From the NCBI RefSeq assembly GCF_002272245.1, contig NZ_NPDD01000069.1:48766-112765 (forward strand): 64,000 nucleotides of DNA, in the 5' to 3' direction. Under the pieces are notes generated by a model. That model saw nothing but the letters and a program-made list of their open reading frames with translations. It had not been told where the DNA came from and searched no databases. Shown here in pieces: positions 44,705 through 52,029 of this stretch. The position numbers and the translations under genes are program-made. The stretch comes from Bacillus sp. 7884-1 (GTDB lineage Bacteria > Bacillota > Bacilli > Bacillales > Cytobacillaceae). Positions within the stretch are counted from its first letter, which is position 1. Each line of letters begins with the position of its first letter.

Positions 44705-47151
44705 ACAGTCACCAAGGATTTCTCAAGATCTTCGATTAAGTTCGTTTCCTTGATTGGCTCCTCGGGATTTTTCGGGATGGATAACGTTTTAATTTCAGAT
44801 GGCCCAAATTGCAGTTCGATCTTCCTGCCCCAATTCTTCAAATCCACGTTCACAACCGTTTCTTGGTTATGGGCTTCATAAAGACGAATAATCAAATCAT
44901 CATGATTTTCAGCCTTTTTTAAAGCAGAAAGAATAATATTCGGCTGGTCAATCTCAATAAATGATTCTTCTTGAGCTAAAGAACCTTTATGATAGGTTTC
45001 CACAATGAGCTGCGGCTTTTGATTCAGTTCTAATGCATGCTTAACCGTTTCGGCTTCTTGCCAGCTATTTTCATGTGGCAGCAATTGATAGGTAAAAGTT
45101 TGAATCCCTTGATCAATAATCGGATAATCCTCGTCCGGATCTGGTACGAATGGAGCATGATGGGCATAAATTGGGCTTCTTAGAACCGTTAAATTGATAC
45201 TATTTCCACTTACATCGACACCATATTTGCCGTCATTAAGAAGACTTAAACCATATATATCTTTCCTTTGTTTGCTAATCGTGCCTGTTACATCAATCCA
45301 ATTTTGCATTGGCTTTTCATCTCCGTTTGCCTCGCGCGAAGCATGCCCAAATGGAATCTCAGAAGTTGCATGGCGTTGATTAAAGCTTACTGGAAACTTG
45401 AGTTTTAACGTTTGGTAACTTTCTTGCCAATTTACTTTCACTTTCACTTCAATCTTATTTAACTGTTTGTACATGATAAAGTCCTGGACAATAGTGGATG
45501 ATTGAAACTTAGACGTGACCCGAATAACCCCTTTTACCGGACCTTCTTCCAGCTTTTTAATCCGGATTGGCTTGAAGACTCCGGCGATTTCATCAAAGCG
45601 AAGTTTCCCATGTCCCCATGAATCGGAAGAATCATTCATGACATAAGGGATAGCTGCATCACTTTTGAACACTTCGATTTCCTTCTCTTTGTCGAATAAA
45701 CTGCTGATTCCACCAGTTTCTTTATCAATTACAAGCTTGAAGCGGTCGTTTTCCATTTCGTGATCGGTTACTATTACAGATTCAAACTCTTTTGTCGGCT
45801 TAACTGCACGAAGTTTATACGTGCTATATCCTAATGGTGGCAGCTCAGCCAAAAAAGCAACTCTTTTTCGATTCGGTACTTTCGCGACTGAATCAATGAT
45901 TTGGTAAGGCACTTCATTTCCATGAACATCTTCAATAATGAATTCTTCTGGCAATAAATAATTCACAAAAAGCCCATACTCAATTTCAACATTTACCTTT
46001 ATCGGCCATGAATGAGGATTAAAGATGACCATTGGCTTCATGTCTTTTTCTTCTTCTATATCAATATTCCAACTTAACGTTTGGAGGGCGTAATTCATAT
46101 TTCTTGATGCAATACTGATCGACTCGCCAAATAAATCTCTAGCATCATCATATGCTTCTGAAATGCTTGTCCCCGCTAAAATATCATGGAACTGGTTAAA
46201 TAAGATTCCCTTCCAAGCCTGATTCATGTCTTCTGGATACGGTTGACCTGTCGTCCAGTTGGCAACCGAGGAAAACTTCTCAGCCATTAAAGTGAGATTT
46301 TCAGAATATCGATTTAGCTTTTTTACTTCGGAATGAACAGAATAACAACCAATCGCATGATGGTGCAGATCGTCATGGACAACCGGAAGAGTATCCTTAA
46401 AACTCTCTACATGGTCAAAAAATTCATTCGGTGAACTAAACATAAGATTAGTATCTTCCATCGATTGGTTTAGTTTTTCAATAATCTCGATATTTTCCTT
46501 TGTCGGCCCGCCGCCATGATTTCCAACACCATAGAAGCACATTAAATGATTGAATGAATGCTTAAGTTCATTTTTACAATGCATGATGTGATTTTCTAGA
46601 TGGTCAAAGGTGCAATATTCAAAGGGAATGCGAAACGCTTTTACCCGAGAACCATCTTTGGATTCCCATAAAAACAACCGCCCAGGCAGCCCTTTTTCCT
46701 CTGTACCAGGTCTCATAAATACATAAGAATCCATTCCAGATTTCTTTAAAATTTGCGGCAGCATTCCATTATGACCAAAGCTGTCAACATTGTAGCCAAC
46801 ATTCGCGGTAACCCCAAACTTTTCTTTAAAATAGTTCTGGCCGATTAGCCCTTGGCGGACAAATGATTCCCCACTTGGAATATTACAATCCGGCTGAATC
46901 CACCAGCCGCCACAAATAATCCATCTGCCTTCTTGAATTCTTTGCTTAATTTCTTGAAACATTGTTGAATCGTTTTTTTCAATCCATTCATAATATGCAG
47001 CAGAACTTGATGTAAAAATAAAATTCTCATATTCTGTTAAACGATCGAGTGCAGAACGAAATGTCGCCTTCACTTCTTGAAAACCTTCCTGCCAGCGCCA
47101 AAGCCATACGGGGTCAAGATGTGCATTTCCGATCATAAACATGTTTTTCAT
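44701..47151 (-). CDS. GH38 alpha-mannosidase (copy 3)
   Basis: An 816-residue cytoplasmic GH38 enzyme and the first gene of the whole minus-strand locus. NAHLDPVW is near residue 8, the nucleophile region GYNVDSFGHNG near residue 120 (HNG where copies 1 and 2 have HHG), and FNQFHDILAGTS in the helical domain. It is more divergent from the other two copies than they are from each other. GGAGG lies 9 bases before ATG 47151. Transcription probably starts from the promoter at 47,306-47,314, with a possible cre box in the leader. Confidence 0.93.
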   Translation of the reverse strand: MKNMFMIGNAHLDPVWLWRWQEGFQEVKATFRSALDRLTEYENFIFTSSSAAYYEWIEKNDSTMFQEIKQRIQEGRWIICGGWWIQPDCNIPSGESFVRQGLIGQNYFKEKFGVTANVGYNVDSFGHNGMLPQILKKSGMDSYVFMRPGTEEKGLPGRLFLWESKDGSRVKAFRIPFEYCTFDHLENHIMHCKNELKHSFNHLMCFYGVGNHGGGPTKENIEIIEKLNQSMEDTNLMFSSPNEFFDHVESFKDTLPVVHDDLHHHAIGCYSVHSEVKKLNRYSENLTLMAEKFSSVANWTTGQPYPEDMNQAWKGILFNQFHDILAGTSISEAYDDARDLFGESISIASRNMNYALQTLSWNIDIEEEKDMKPMVIFNPHSWPIKVNVEIEYGLFVNYLLPEEFIIEDVHGNEVPYQIIDSVAKVPNRKRVAFLAELPPLGYSTYKLRAVKPTKEFESVIVTDHEMENDRFKLVIDKETGGISSLFDKEKEIEVFKSDAAIPYVMNDSSDSWGHGKLRFDEIAGVFKPIRIKKLEEGPVKGVIRVTSKFQSSTIVQDFIMYKQLNKIEVKVKVNWQESYQTLKLKFPVSFNQRHATSEIPFGHASREANGDEKPMQNWIDVTGTISKQRKDIYGLSLLNDGKYGVDVSGNSINLTVLRSPIYAHHAPFVPDPDEDYPIIDQGIQTFTYQLLPHENSWQEAETVKHALELNQKPQLIVETYHKGSLAQEESFIEIDQPNIILSALKKAENHDDLIIRLYEAHNQETVVNVDLKNWGRKIELQFGPSEIKTLSIPKNPEEPIKETNLIEDLEKSLVTV

Positions 47152-47251
47152 AAGTGATTTCCTCCAATTCCAAATTCCATCTTCTCAATGGTAAAAATCA
47201 AATGTTAACTCCTCTTTTTTCGAATACAAAAAAGATTGTTGGCGAATGAAT

Positions 47252-47266
47252 TTGAAACCGCCTTCA
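47252..47266 (-). promoter_or_regulatory. Candidate cre box in the leader of the GH38 copy 3 operon
   Basis: The plus-strand 15-mer TTGAAACCGCCTTCA fits the relaxed consensus WTGNAANCGNNNNCA, but misses two positions of the stricter form. It lies about 35-45 bases downstream of the inferred transcription start, a roadblock position. Confidence 0.4.
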
Positions 47267-47305
47267 CAAGAAAACAAAAAAAGACTTACTTTATTTTTTG
47301 GACTC

Positions 47306-47314
47306 ATTATAACA
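47306..47314 (-). promoter_or_regulatory. Extended -10 promoter of the GH38 copy 3 operon
   Basis: The minus strand shows TGTTATAAT, a perfect extended -10. No good -35 lies 17 bases upstream, as expected for extended -10 promoters. A TAAACTAAGTTTA palindrome at 47340-47352 lies just upstream and may bind a regulator. The 446-base gap 47,152-47,597 holds this promoter, the divergent MarR promoter and its operators, and no gene. Confidence 0.55.
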
Positions 47315-47339
47315 TTCTACTTCAACTTTGTATATCAAG

Positions 47340-47352
47340 TAAACTAAGTTTA
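47340..47352. promoter_or_regulatory. 13-base palindrome upstream of the GH38 copy 3 promoter
   Basis: TAAACT-A-AGTTTA is a perfect 6+1+6 dyad centred about 38 bases upstream of the extended -10, a usual position for an activator or repressor site. It is AT-rich, so chance is possible. Confidence 0.35.
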
Positions 47353-47498
47353 TGATAAAAGATATATCTTCCTATTAAGGAAATCACATATCAATTACAC
47401 TTCTTGTAATTGGTATGCATTTTCGTGTCCAATGGATTAAGAAGTCCTAAAAGGGATTTTTCTGATTACTCGCCAACTGCCTCAATATGGAGCATTCC

Positions 47499-47527
47499 TT
47501 GACATATCCTTACAAAAACGATATAGT
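47499..47527 (+). promoter_or_regulatory. SigA-type promoter of the marR-MFS operon
   Basis: TTGACA at 47499-47504, a 17-base spacer and TATAGT at 47522-47527, with a start point expected near 47,534. The first MarR operator begins on the last base of the -10, so repressor and polymerase would compete directly. Confidence 0.75.
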
Positions 47528-47538
47528 TACCTAGGTAA
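47527..47538. promoter_or_regulatory. MarR operator 1, TTACCTAGGTAA
   Basis: A perfect 12-base palindrome overlapping the -10 and transcription start of the marR promoter. Its near copy lies exactly 24 bases downstream. Confidence 0.75.
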
Positions 47539-47550
47539 TTATTAAACTAG

Positions 47551-47562
47551 TTACTTAGGTAA
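47551..47562. promoter_or_regulatory. MarR operator 2, TTACTTAGGTAA
   Basis: It matches operator 1 at 11 of 12 positions. The 24-base period places the two sites a little over two helical turns apart, compatible with two repressor dimers side by side. Confidence 0.7.
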
Positions 47563-47597
47563 GTAATATGAATATACTAATTTTGGAGTGAACATAT

Positions 47598-48011
47598 TTG
47601 ACCACCCACGCATTATTTCATACTCTACATCAACTTTCCCGACAACTAACCAATAAACTAAATGAAGCTTTAAAACCTTTTGGATTGTATAGTGCTCAGT
47701 GGTCTGTCCTTTTTGTTTTACATAAACAAGGCTCACTAACCCAAAAAGATCTCTCTGAGTATTTATTTGTTGAAGCACCTCCTATGACCCGGACGATTCA
47801 ACGTCTAGTTAAACAAGGGTATGTAAGACAAATTCCTGGCAAGGACAAACGTGAAAAGTTTATCCAATTAACGGATGAAGCAGTAAAGGAATTTCCAAAC
47901 TGGGAACATGCTGTTACGGAGTGCAATCAGTCATTATTAAAGAATCTTCCAGAAACCTCTCAACAAGAATTATTAACATTACAAAGCGTTTGGTTAAAAC
48001 AGCTTTTGTAA
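47598..48011 (+). CDS. MarR family transcriptional regulator
   Basis: A 137-residue winged-HTH repressor. The DNA-reading helix region is SLTQKDLSEYLFVEAPPMTRTI, followed by the wing GYVRQIPGKDKREKFIQLTDE with the conserved Asp-Lys-Arg. It starts at TTG 47598 with GGAGTG 7 bases upstream; the rare start and tight operators suggest low expression. It precedes an MFS exporter gene by 14 bases. MarR proteins in this arrangement release DNA when a small toxic compound is bound and so induce efflux. Two tandem operators lie on its own promoter. Confidence 0.92.
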   Translation: MTTHALFHTLHQLSRQLTNKLNEALKPFGLYSAQWSVLFVLHKQGSLTQKDLSEYLFVEAPPMTRTIQRLVKQGYVRQIPGKDKREKFIQLTDEAVKEFPNWEHAVTECNQSLLKNLPETSQQELLTLQSVWLKQLL

Positions 48012-48025
48012 AAGGAGTGCAAAAA

Positions 48026-49228
48026 ATGAACAAACCTAAATTATGGACGAAGGATTTTATTAATATTTCCTTAAGTAACTTTTTTCTATTTTTAACTTTT
48101 TATATCCTGCTCGTAACCTTGCCTATATTTGCCTTACAGGAATTTGATAGCAACGCATCACAGGCAGGGTTAATGACAACAGTATTCTTGCTTTCGGCCA
48201 TCATATCAAGACCGCTAGCCGGCCAATGGCTTGAACGTGGCAGTAATAGAAAAGTGTTATTAACGGCTCTTATTATTTTCGCAGCTGCTTCGCTTTTATA
48301 TTTTCTCCCAAAAACAGTAACAGGCTTCCTTATCATTCGTTTATTGCACGGAGTCGGCTTTGGAATGGCCACTACCGCAGTAGGTGCGATTGTCGCAGAC
48401 CTTATCCCCAGCTCACGACGAGGGGAAGGGATGGGATACTTTGTAATGTCAACAAACATGGCGATGGTCTTAGGACCGTTTGTAGGTTTAACAGCCATCC
48501 AACAGTGGGGATCTAAAACAATGTTTATCCTGACTGTCATTGTTGCCATTGGAGCGCTAATCACTGGTCTTACCGTCAAATTAACAAATACTGAAGAACC
48601 AAATCGAAAGGTTATTGTTCCGGCTTTCTCATTGAAAAGCTTTTTTGAACCTTCTGCAGTATCGATTGCCATCGTAGGCAGCTTCTTAGCTATTGTATAT
48701 TCTGCCCTGCTTTCCTTCGTATCTGTCTATGCAAATGAAATACATGTTCCCGAAGTCTCAAGTCTATTCTTTGTGGTGTATGCGATTATTTTATTAATGT
48801 CTAGACCTTTTACTGGAAGATGGCTGGATCAATATGGCCCTAATGTCATTGTGTTCCCTTCCATCGTCTTGTTTGCAATTGGTATGTTTGTCTTAAGTCA
48901 AAGCAGCGGACCGATTACGTTCCTCGTTTCAGCCGGAATGATTGGTTTAGGATGGGGTACCCTTTTCCCAACCTTCCAAACGATTGCCATTCAAAACGCT
49001 GCACCTAGAAAACGAGGTTTAGCTACAGCTACATTCCTATCAATCTATGATATTGGGATTGCATTAGGTTCATTCTTGGTTGGATTAATTGCAGCAAAAA
49101 TGGATTTTAGCTCCTTATACTTCCTATGTTCTTTCTACATTCTTATTGGGGCCGTTCTCTACTACTTCATGCAAGTTCGAAAACCAGAAATGAGACGCCA
49201 GCAATACTTAAACGTAAAAGAGCAATAA
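48026..49228 (+). CDS. MFS transporter (probable drug/toxin exporter)
   Basis: A 400-residue 12-helix major facilitator transporter. The motif A-like loop after helix 2 reads RPLAGQWLERGSNRKVLL, and the equivalent in the second half reads RPFTGRWLDQYGPNVIV. Helix 5 contains GMGYFVMSTNMAMVLGP, resembling the antiporter motif C, so export is likely. ATG 48026 has AAAGGAGTG upstream; the longer open frame overlaps marR and is not used. A terminator follows at 49,236. The exported compound is unknown. Confidence 0.9.
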   Translation: MNKPKLWTKDFINISLSNFFLFLTFYILLVTLPIFALQEFDSNASQAGLMTTVFLLSAIISRPLAGQWLERGSNRKVLLTALIIFAAASLLYFLPKTVTGFLIIRLLHGVGFGMATTAVGAIVADLIPSSRRGEGMGYFVMSTNMAMVLGPFVGLTAIQQWGSKTMFILTVIVAIGALITGLTVKLTNTEEPNRKVIVPAFSLKSFFEPSAVSIAIVGSFLAIVYSALLSFVSVYANEIHVPEVSSLFFVVYAIILLMSRPFTGRWLDQYGPNVIVFPSIVLFAIGMFVLSQSSGPITFLVSAGMIGLGWGTLFPTFQTIAIQNAAPRKRGLATATFLSIYDIGIALGSFLVGLIAAKMDFSSLYFLCSFYILIGAVLYYFMQVRKPEMRRQQYLNVKEQ

Positions 49229-49235
49229 TGGACTA

Positions 49236-49266
49236 GAGCCATCGTTTGTTTTGATGGTTCTTTTTT
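49236..49266 (+). terminator. Rho-independent terminator of the marR-MFS operon
   Basis: GAGCCATC pairs with GATGGTTC (one G-T pair) around a 9-base loop, followed by TTTTTT, just after the MFS stop codon. Confidence 0.85.
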
Positions 49267-49350
49267 ACGCACTGAGCAGTGATTTTTACTTTTCCAATAC
49301 ATTAGGTTACACTTTTTTTGTATGTTAATTATTCGAATGGAGGTTTTTAC

Positions 49351-49914
49351 ATGTTAGATGTTGTTGTGATTGGTGCTGGACCAGCAGGTGCAAGCGCTGC
49401 GTTATTAACTGCTAAAGCAGGAAAAAAAACATTGGTGCTTGATAATGATAAGACAGTTACAAAGCGTGCTTGGGTTGAAAACCATTATGGCGTGATGGAA
49501 ATCTCTGGACCTGACCTCGTAGAAATTGGTAAGCAGCAGGTAACTAAATTTGGCGGGGAAACCGTCCAGGCTACTGTTACTAATATTAGCAAAGTTGGAG
49601 AAGGCATCAAGGTGGAAACTGAAAACGGTGAATATGAAGCAAAGCATGTAATTGTTGCTACAGGTTTCCTTGTAGACTTAGCTGAAAAAGCAGGTTTAAC
49701 TACCAAGCCTGGTACTGAGCCAAGAGTAAAAACTATCCTTGATGTAGATGCAGATGGTAAAACAAATGTCGATGGCATTTGGGCAGCTGGTACAGTAGCT
49801 GGTGTGAGCGTACATACCATTGTTACTGCTGGTGACGGCGCAAAGGTTGCGATTAATGTTATCAGTGAATTGAATGGCGAGCGTTATGTCGACCATGATG
49901 TGTTAAAGGCATAA
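49351..49914 (+). CDS. Minimal FAD-dependent oxidoreductase (thioredoxin-reductase-like)
   Basis: A 187-residue protein containing only the FAD-binding part of a thioredoxin-reductase-like fold. The N-terminal dinucleotide motif reads VVIGAGPAGASAALLTAKAG, and the C-terminal FAD motif has VDGIWAAGTVAGVSVH. The NADPH domain and the CxxC redox pair of TrxB are missing, and there is no sign of truncation because both ends of the FAD fold are present. ATG 49351 has GGAGG 7 bases upstream. It stands alone between two terminators. Its electron donor and substrate are unknown. Confidence 0.85.
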   Translation: MLDVVVIGAGPAGASAALLTAKAGKKTLVLDNDKTVTKRAWVENHYGVMEISGPDLVEIGKQQVTKFGGETVQATVTNISKVGEGIKVETENGEYEAKHVIVATGFLVDLAEKAGLTTKPGTEPRVKTILDVDADGKTNVDGIWAAGTVAGVSVHTIVTAGDGAKVAINVISELNGERYVDHDVLKA

Positions 49915-49924
49915 TGTAAAAATC

Positions 49925-49952
49925 AAAACCCCCTTATTTATTTGGGGGTTTT
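49925..49952. terminator. Bidirectional terminator between convergent genes
   Basis: AAAACCCCC and GGGGGTTTT form a perfect 9-pair stem with a 10-base loop between the FAD protein gene (plus) and the acidic protein gene (minus). T-runs flank it on both strands. Confidence 0.88.
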
Positions 49953-49961
49953 GTCATCGTT

Positions 49962-50372
49962 TCATACCTCTAGATCTTTTCCCTCTTCAACAATATGGAA
50001 TAAAAGATGTGCTAGGTGATGTATTGGCCCATAGTCTTCTTCCTCTTCACTTACCTCTTCATTAAATTCAAGATCATTTAGATAAAGGGCTGTAAATTCA
50101 TAAAAATCCTTCAATTGGAAGGAATAGCAGCCAACTGGATCTTCACTGCCATCCTCTCCTGTTGGATCTTCATATTGAAGCATCATGTATGACACATCAC
50201 CATCGGCATCTTCTGCGTCGAAAAAGACAAAAAAGCCAATATTCGTATCTAAATCAAATAGGTGTCTTGTACCTCCTTCTGTTGCTTTTTCAAAGTCCTC
50301 CTGGCTTAGTTTTTGAATCTGCATTGAATCCACATTGTCTTCTTGATGAAAACCTACAATAAATGATTTCAT
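49962..50372 (-). CDS. Acidic conserved hypothetical protein
   Basis: A 136-residue, strongly acidic soluble protein with no recognised family. It contains HLFDLDTNIGFFVFFDAEDADG, a run of Asp/Glu near EDPTGEDGSEDP, and an acidic VSEEEEDYGP stretch near the C-terminus. There is no signal peptide or membrane segment. ATG 50372 is chosen with AAGGAGG about 8 bases upstream; the open frame extends to 50396 without support. It ends at a shared terminator. Function is unknown. Confidence 0.75.
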   Translation of the reverse strand: MKSFIVGFHQEDNVDSMQIQKLSQEDFEKATEGGTRHLFDLDTNIGFFVFFDAEDADGDVSYMMLQYEDPTGEDGSEDPVGCYSFQLKDFYEFTALYLNDLEFNEEVSEEEEDYGPIHHLAHLLFHIVEEGKDLEV

Positions 50373-50450
50373 ATTCTTTTCCTCCTTGTTTAACACATAT
50401 AAACTACTTTGCCCCTTATTTTTAGTTTTAATTACGATATAGAAGAAAAT

Positions 50451-50481
50451 AAAAAAATCTCGACAGTAGACGACCGTCGAG
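50451..50481 (-). terminator. Terminator after the regulator/pro-peptide pair
   Basis: On the minus strand CTCGAC and GTCGAG flank an 11-base loop, followed by a run of T (complement of the A-run at 50451-50457). It ends the two-gene transcript. Confidence 0.75.
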
Positions 50482-50493
50482 AAGAATTTATCA

Positions 50494-50646
50494 TTATCCT
50501 ACTGGTGGGTAAATGGGGTCAGCTGCCGCTTTGTTTATTTCAACCTTTGCCACATCAATGGATATATTTTGACTGTTACCATCATTTGCGGGTGTTGCAA
50601 GAACAAGTAATGAGAGTGAGAATAATAATATAATCGCCTTTTTCAT
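50494..50646 (-). CDS. Small secreted pro-peptide, NprX/Phr-like signalling peptide
   Basis: A 50-residue peptide. A lysine start (MKK) and a hydrophobic core of leucines and isoleucines up to about residue 17 form a signal peptide ending near ATPA. A polar linker follows, and the C-terminus reads AAADPIYPPVG. GAGGAGG lies 7 bases before ATG 50646. It begins 12 bases after the stop of a HTH-TPR regulator, the arrangement of NprR-NprX and Rap-Phr pairs, where the exported peptide is trimmed, re-imported by Opp and binds the TPR domain. By analogy the last 5-8 residues should be the signal. The exact mature peptide is not known. Confidence 0.78.
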   Translation of the reverse strand: MKKAIILLFSLSLLVLATPANDGNSQNISIDVAKVEINKAAADPIYPPVG

Positions 50647-50658
50647 TTTTCTTCCTCC

Positions 50659-51879
50659 TCAAATAATTCTTGATAGATAATTTACAGCTTCCAGATATTT
50701 TCCCTGTTGATTATAGTGCTCTGAAAGCAGCCTGTAATATCGAATCATATCTTCTTTATGTTCTTTTGATCCCTCTAGATAAGGGATTACCTTTACTTCT
50801 AAGTATTTCATTGCCTTCTCAGGGGAATCCATATGAATTAAATAAAAATCAGCTAAAAGACCTTGTTTTTTTATGCCAGTCTCTTTGGAAAGTTCTTTAA
50901 CCTGAAGAAAATATTCCTTTGCTTTCTCCATGTCTGATAATTTGTAATTGATTTCACCAATTCCGTATAAAGTTACTAGATAGTTTTGGTTTTTCATTGG
51001 CTGTAAAGATAAACTTTTTTCGTAATAGGTTAATGCTTCTTTCACATTGTTCATTTTATCCTGCAAGTATCCCATATTATGATAGATTTGTGGAAGCATT
51101 CTTTCTTCCTTTAACAATTCAGCATTACGAATTAAATGGTTGAAACAAACGTGCGCTTCCTCATAAATCTTTGAATTAGTATAGCTAATTCCAAGCAGCA
51201 TTAGCGTATGAAGAATCCGATAAAAATTATGCTGATTCATAAAGATTTGCAGTGCTAACCTTCCAAAGTGTATAGCATGTCCTGACTGATCAAGCGCACT
51301 CTTTACTAAAGCCCAGTGGTATAGGAGTTCTCCATTGGTTGTTTCATTGTTAGTTTCCACAAATAATTCATCAAAAATCTCATCAGCTTTTTTATGATGA
51401 CCCTTTAATATTAAGGATACAGCACTGTAATAGCGAAATAAATACATCTCATGTTGGGAAAAATTTTTCTTTTGCTTGTATAAAATATCCCGTTGGGCGT
51501 CTGCTTCTGATAGTAATCCCTTGAATAATAGATACCGATATTTATATAATTCATATGAATACATATGAGCAGAAAATGGGATAACATGCTCTATTTCTTT
51601 TAACCTATTAAATATTATTTCTATATCCTCACGTAAATAAAAGTTAATTTTCTCACCAAAATCTTTTAGAAGGCTATATATTAACTCCTCTTTTTCTTCC
51701 ATTTCATCAAAACTGACTTCAAGTCTTTCTAGCAGTAAGGAAATAGTCTCTCCATTAGCATCTTTTGAATTATTCTCGATCTTACTTAAATGAGGGATAG
51801 AGCAAATTCCAGCAGCAAGTTCTTTTTGTGTGATCCCTTTTTGAGTCCTGTAGAATTTAATTAATGGTCCGAATTCCAT
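50659..51879 (-). CDS. HTH-TPR transcriptional regulator (RNPP, NprR-like)
   Basis: A 406-residue regulator. Residues 1-65 are an XRE-type HTH (RTQKGITQKELAAGICSIPHL, then SKIENN). The rest is an array of tetratricopeptide helices, with clear units such as LPQIYHNMGYLQDKMNNVKE and YYEKSLSLQP, in total about eight repeats. This is the layout of RNPP quorum sensors (NprR, PlcR, Rap). The next gene encodes a matching pro-peptide. A protease gene lies 150 bases upstream on the same strand. I expect peptide-dependent control of secreted functions, perhaps of that protease; this is inference from the layout. Confidence 0.87.
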   Translation of the reverse strand: MEFGPLIKFYRTQKGITQKELAAGICSIPHLSKIENNSKDANGETISLLLERLEVSFDEMEEKEELIYSLLKDFGEKINFYLREDIEIIFNRLKEIEHVIPFSAHMYSYELYKYRYLLFKGLLSEADAQRDILYKQKKNFSQHEMYLFRYYSAVSLILKGHHKKADEIFDELFVETNNETTNGELLYHWALVKSALDQSGHAIHFGRLALQIFMNQHNFYRILHTLMLLGISYTNSKIYEEAHVCFNHLIRNAELLKEERMLPQIYHNMGYLQDKMNNVKEALTYYEKSLSLQPMKNQNYLVTLYGIGEINYKLSDMEKAKEYFLQVKELSKETGIKKQGLLADFYLIHMDSPEKAMKYLEVKVIPYLEGSKEHKEDMIRYYRLLSEHYNQQGKYLEAVNYLSRII

Positions 51880-51988
51880 AGTATTACCACCTTTAGAAGC
51901 TCTTCCTTTTTCCTATCATTTTATAACAATCAAGCCCCCTCATCCACTTATTTGTTCAGACTATTTAAAAAATTGTTAGATAGTATAG

Positions 51989-52025
51989 AAAAAACCATCT
52001 ATTTGCAATAAACAGATGGTTTTTT
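51989..52025. terminator. Terminator downstream of the subtilisin gene
   Basis: AAAACCATCT and AGATGGTTTT form a 10-pair stem around a 13-base loop, with T-runs on both sides. It separates the protease gene from the HTH-TPR gene, so the two have separate transcripts. Confidence 0.85.
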
Positions 52026-52029
52026 CCTA

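Noticed and set aside
48100..48672. Minus-strand 190-codon frame antisense to the MFS gene
   Set aside because: Composition is that of an antisense shadow, with no start signal and no family.
49485..49820. Minus-strand 111-codon frame antisense to the FAD protein
   Set aside because: It lies wholly inside a clear gene, with no Shine-Dalgarno.
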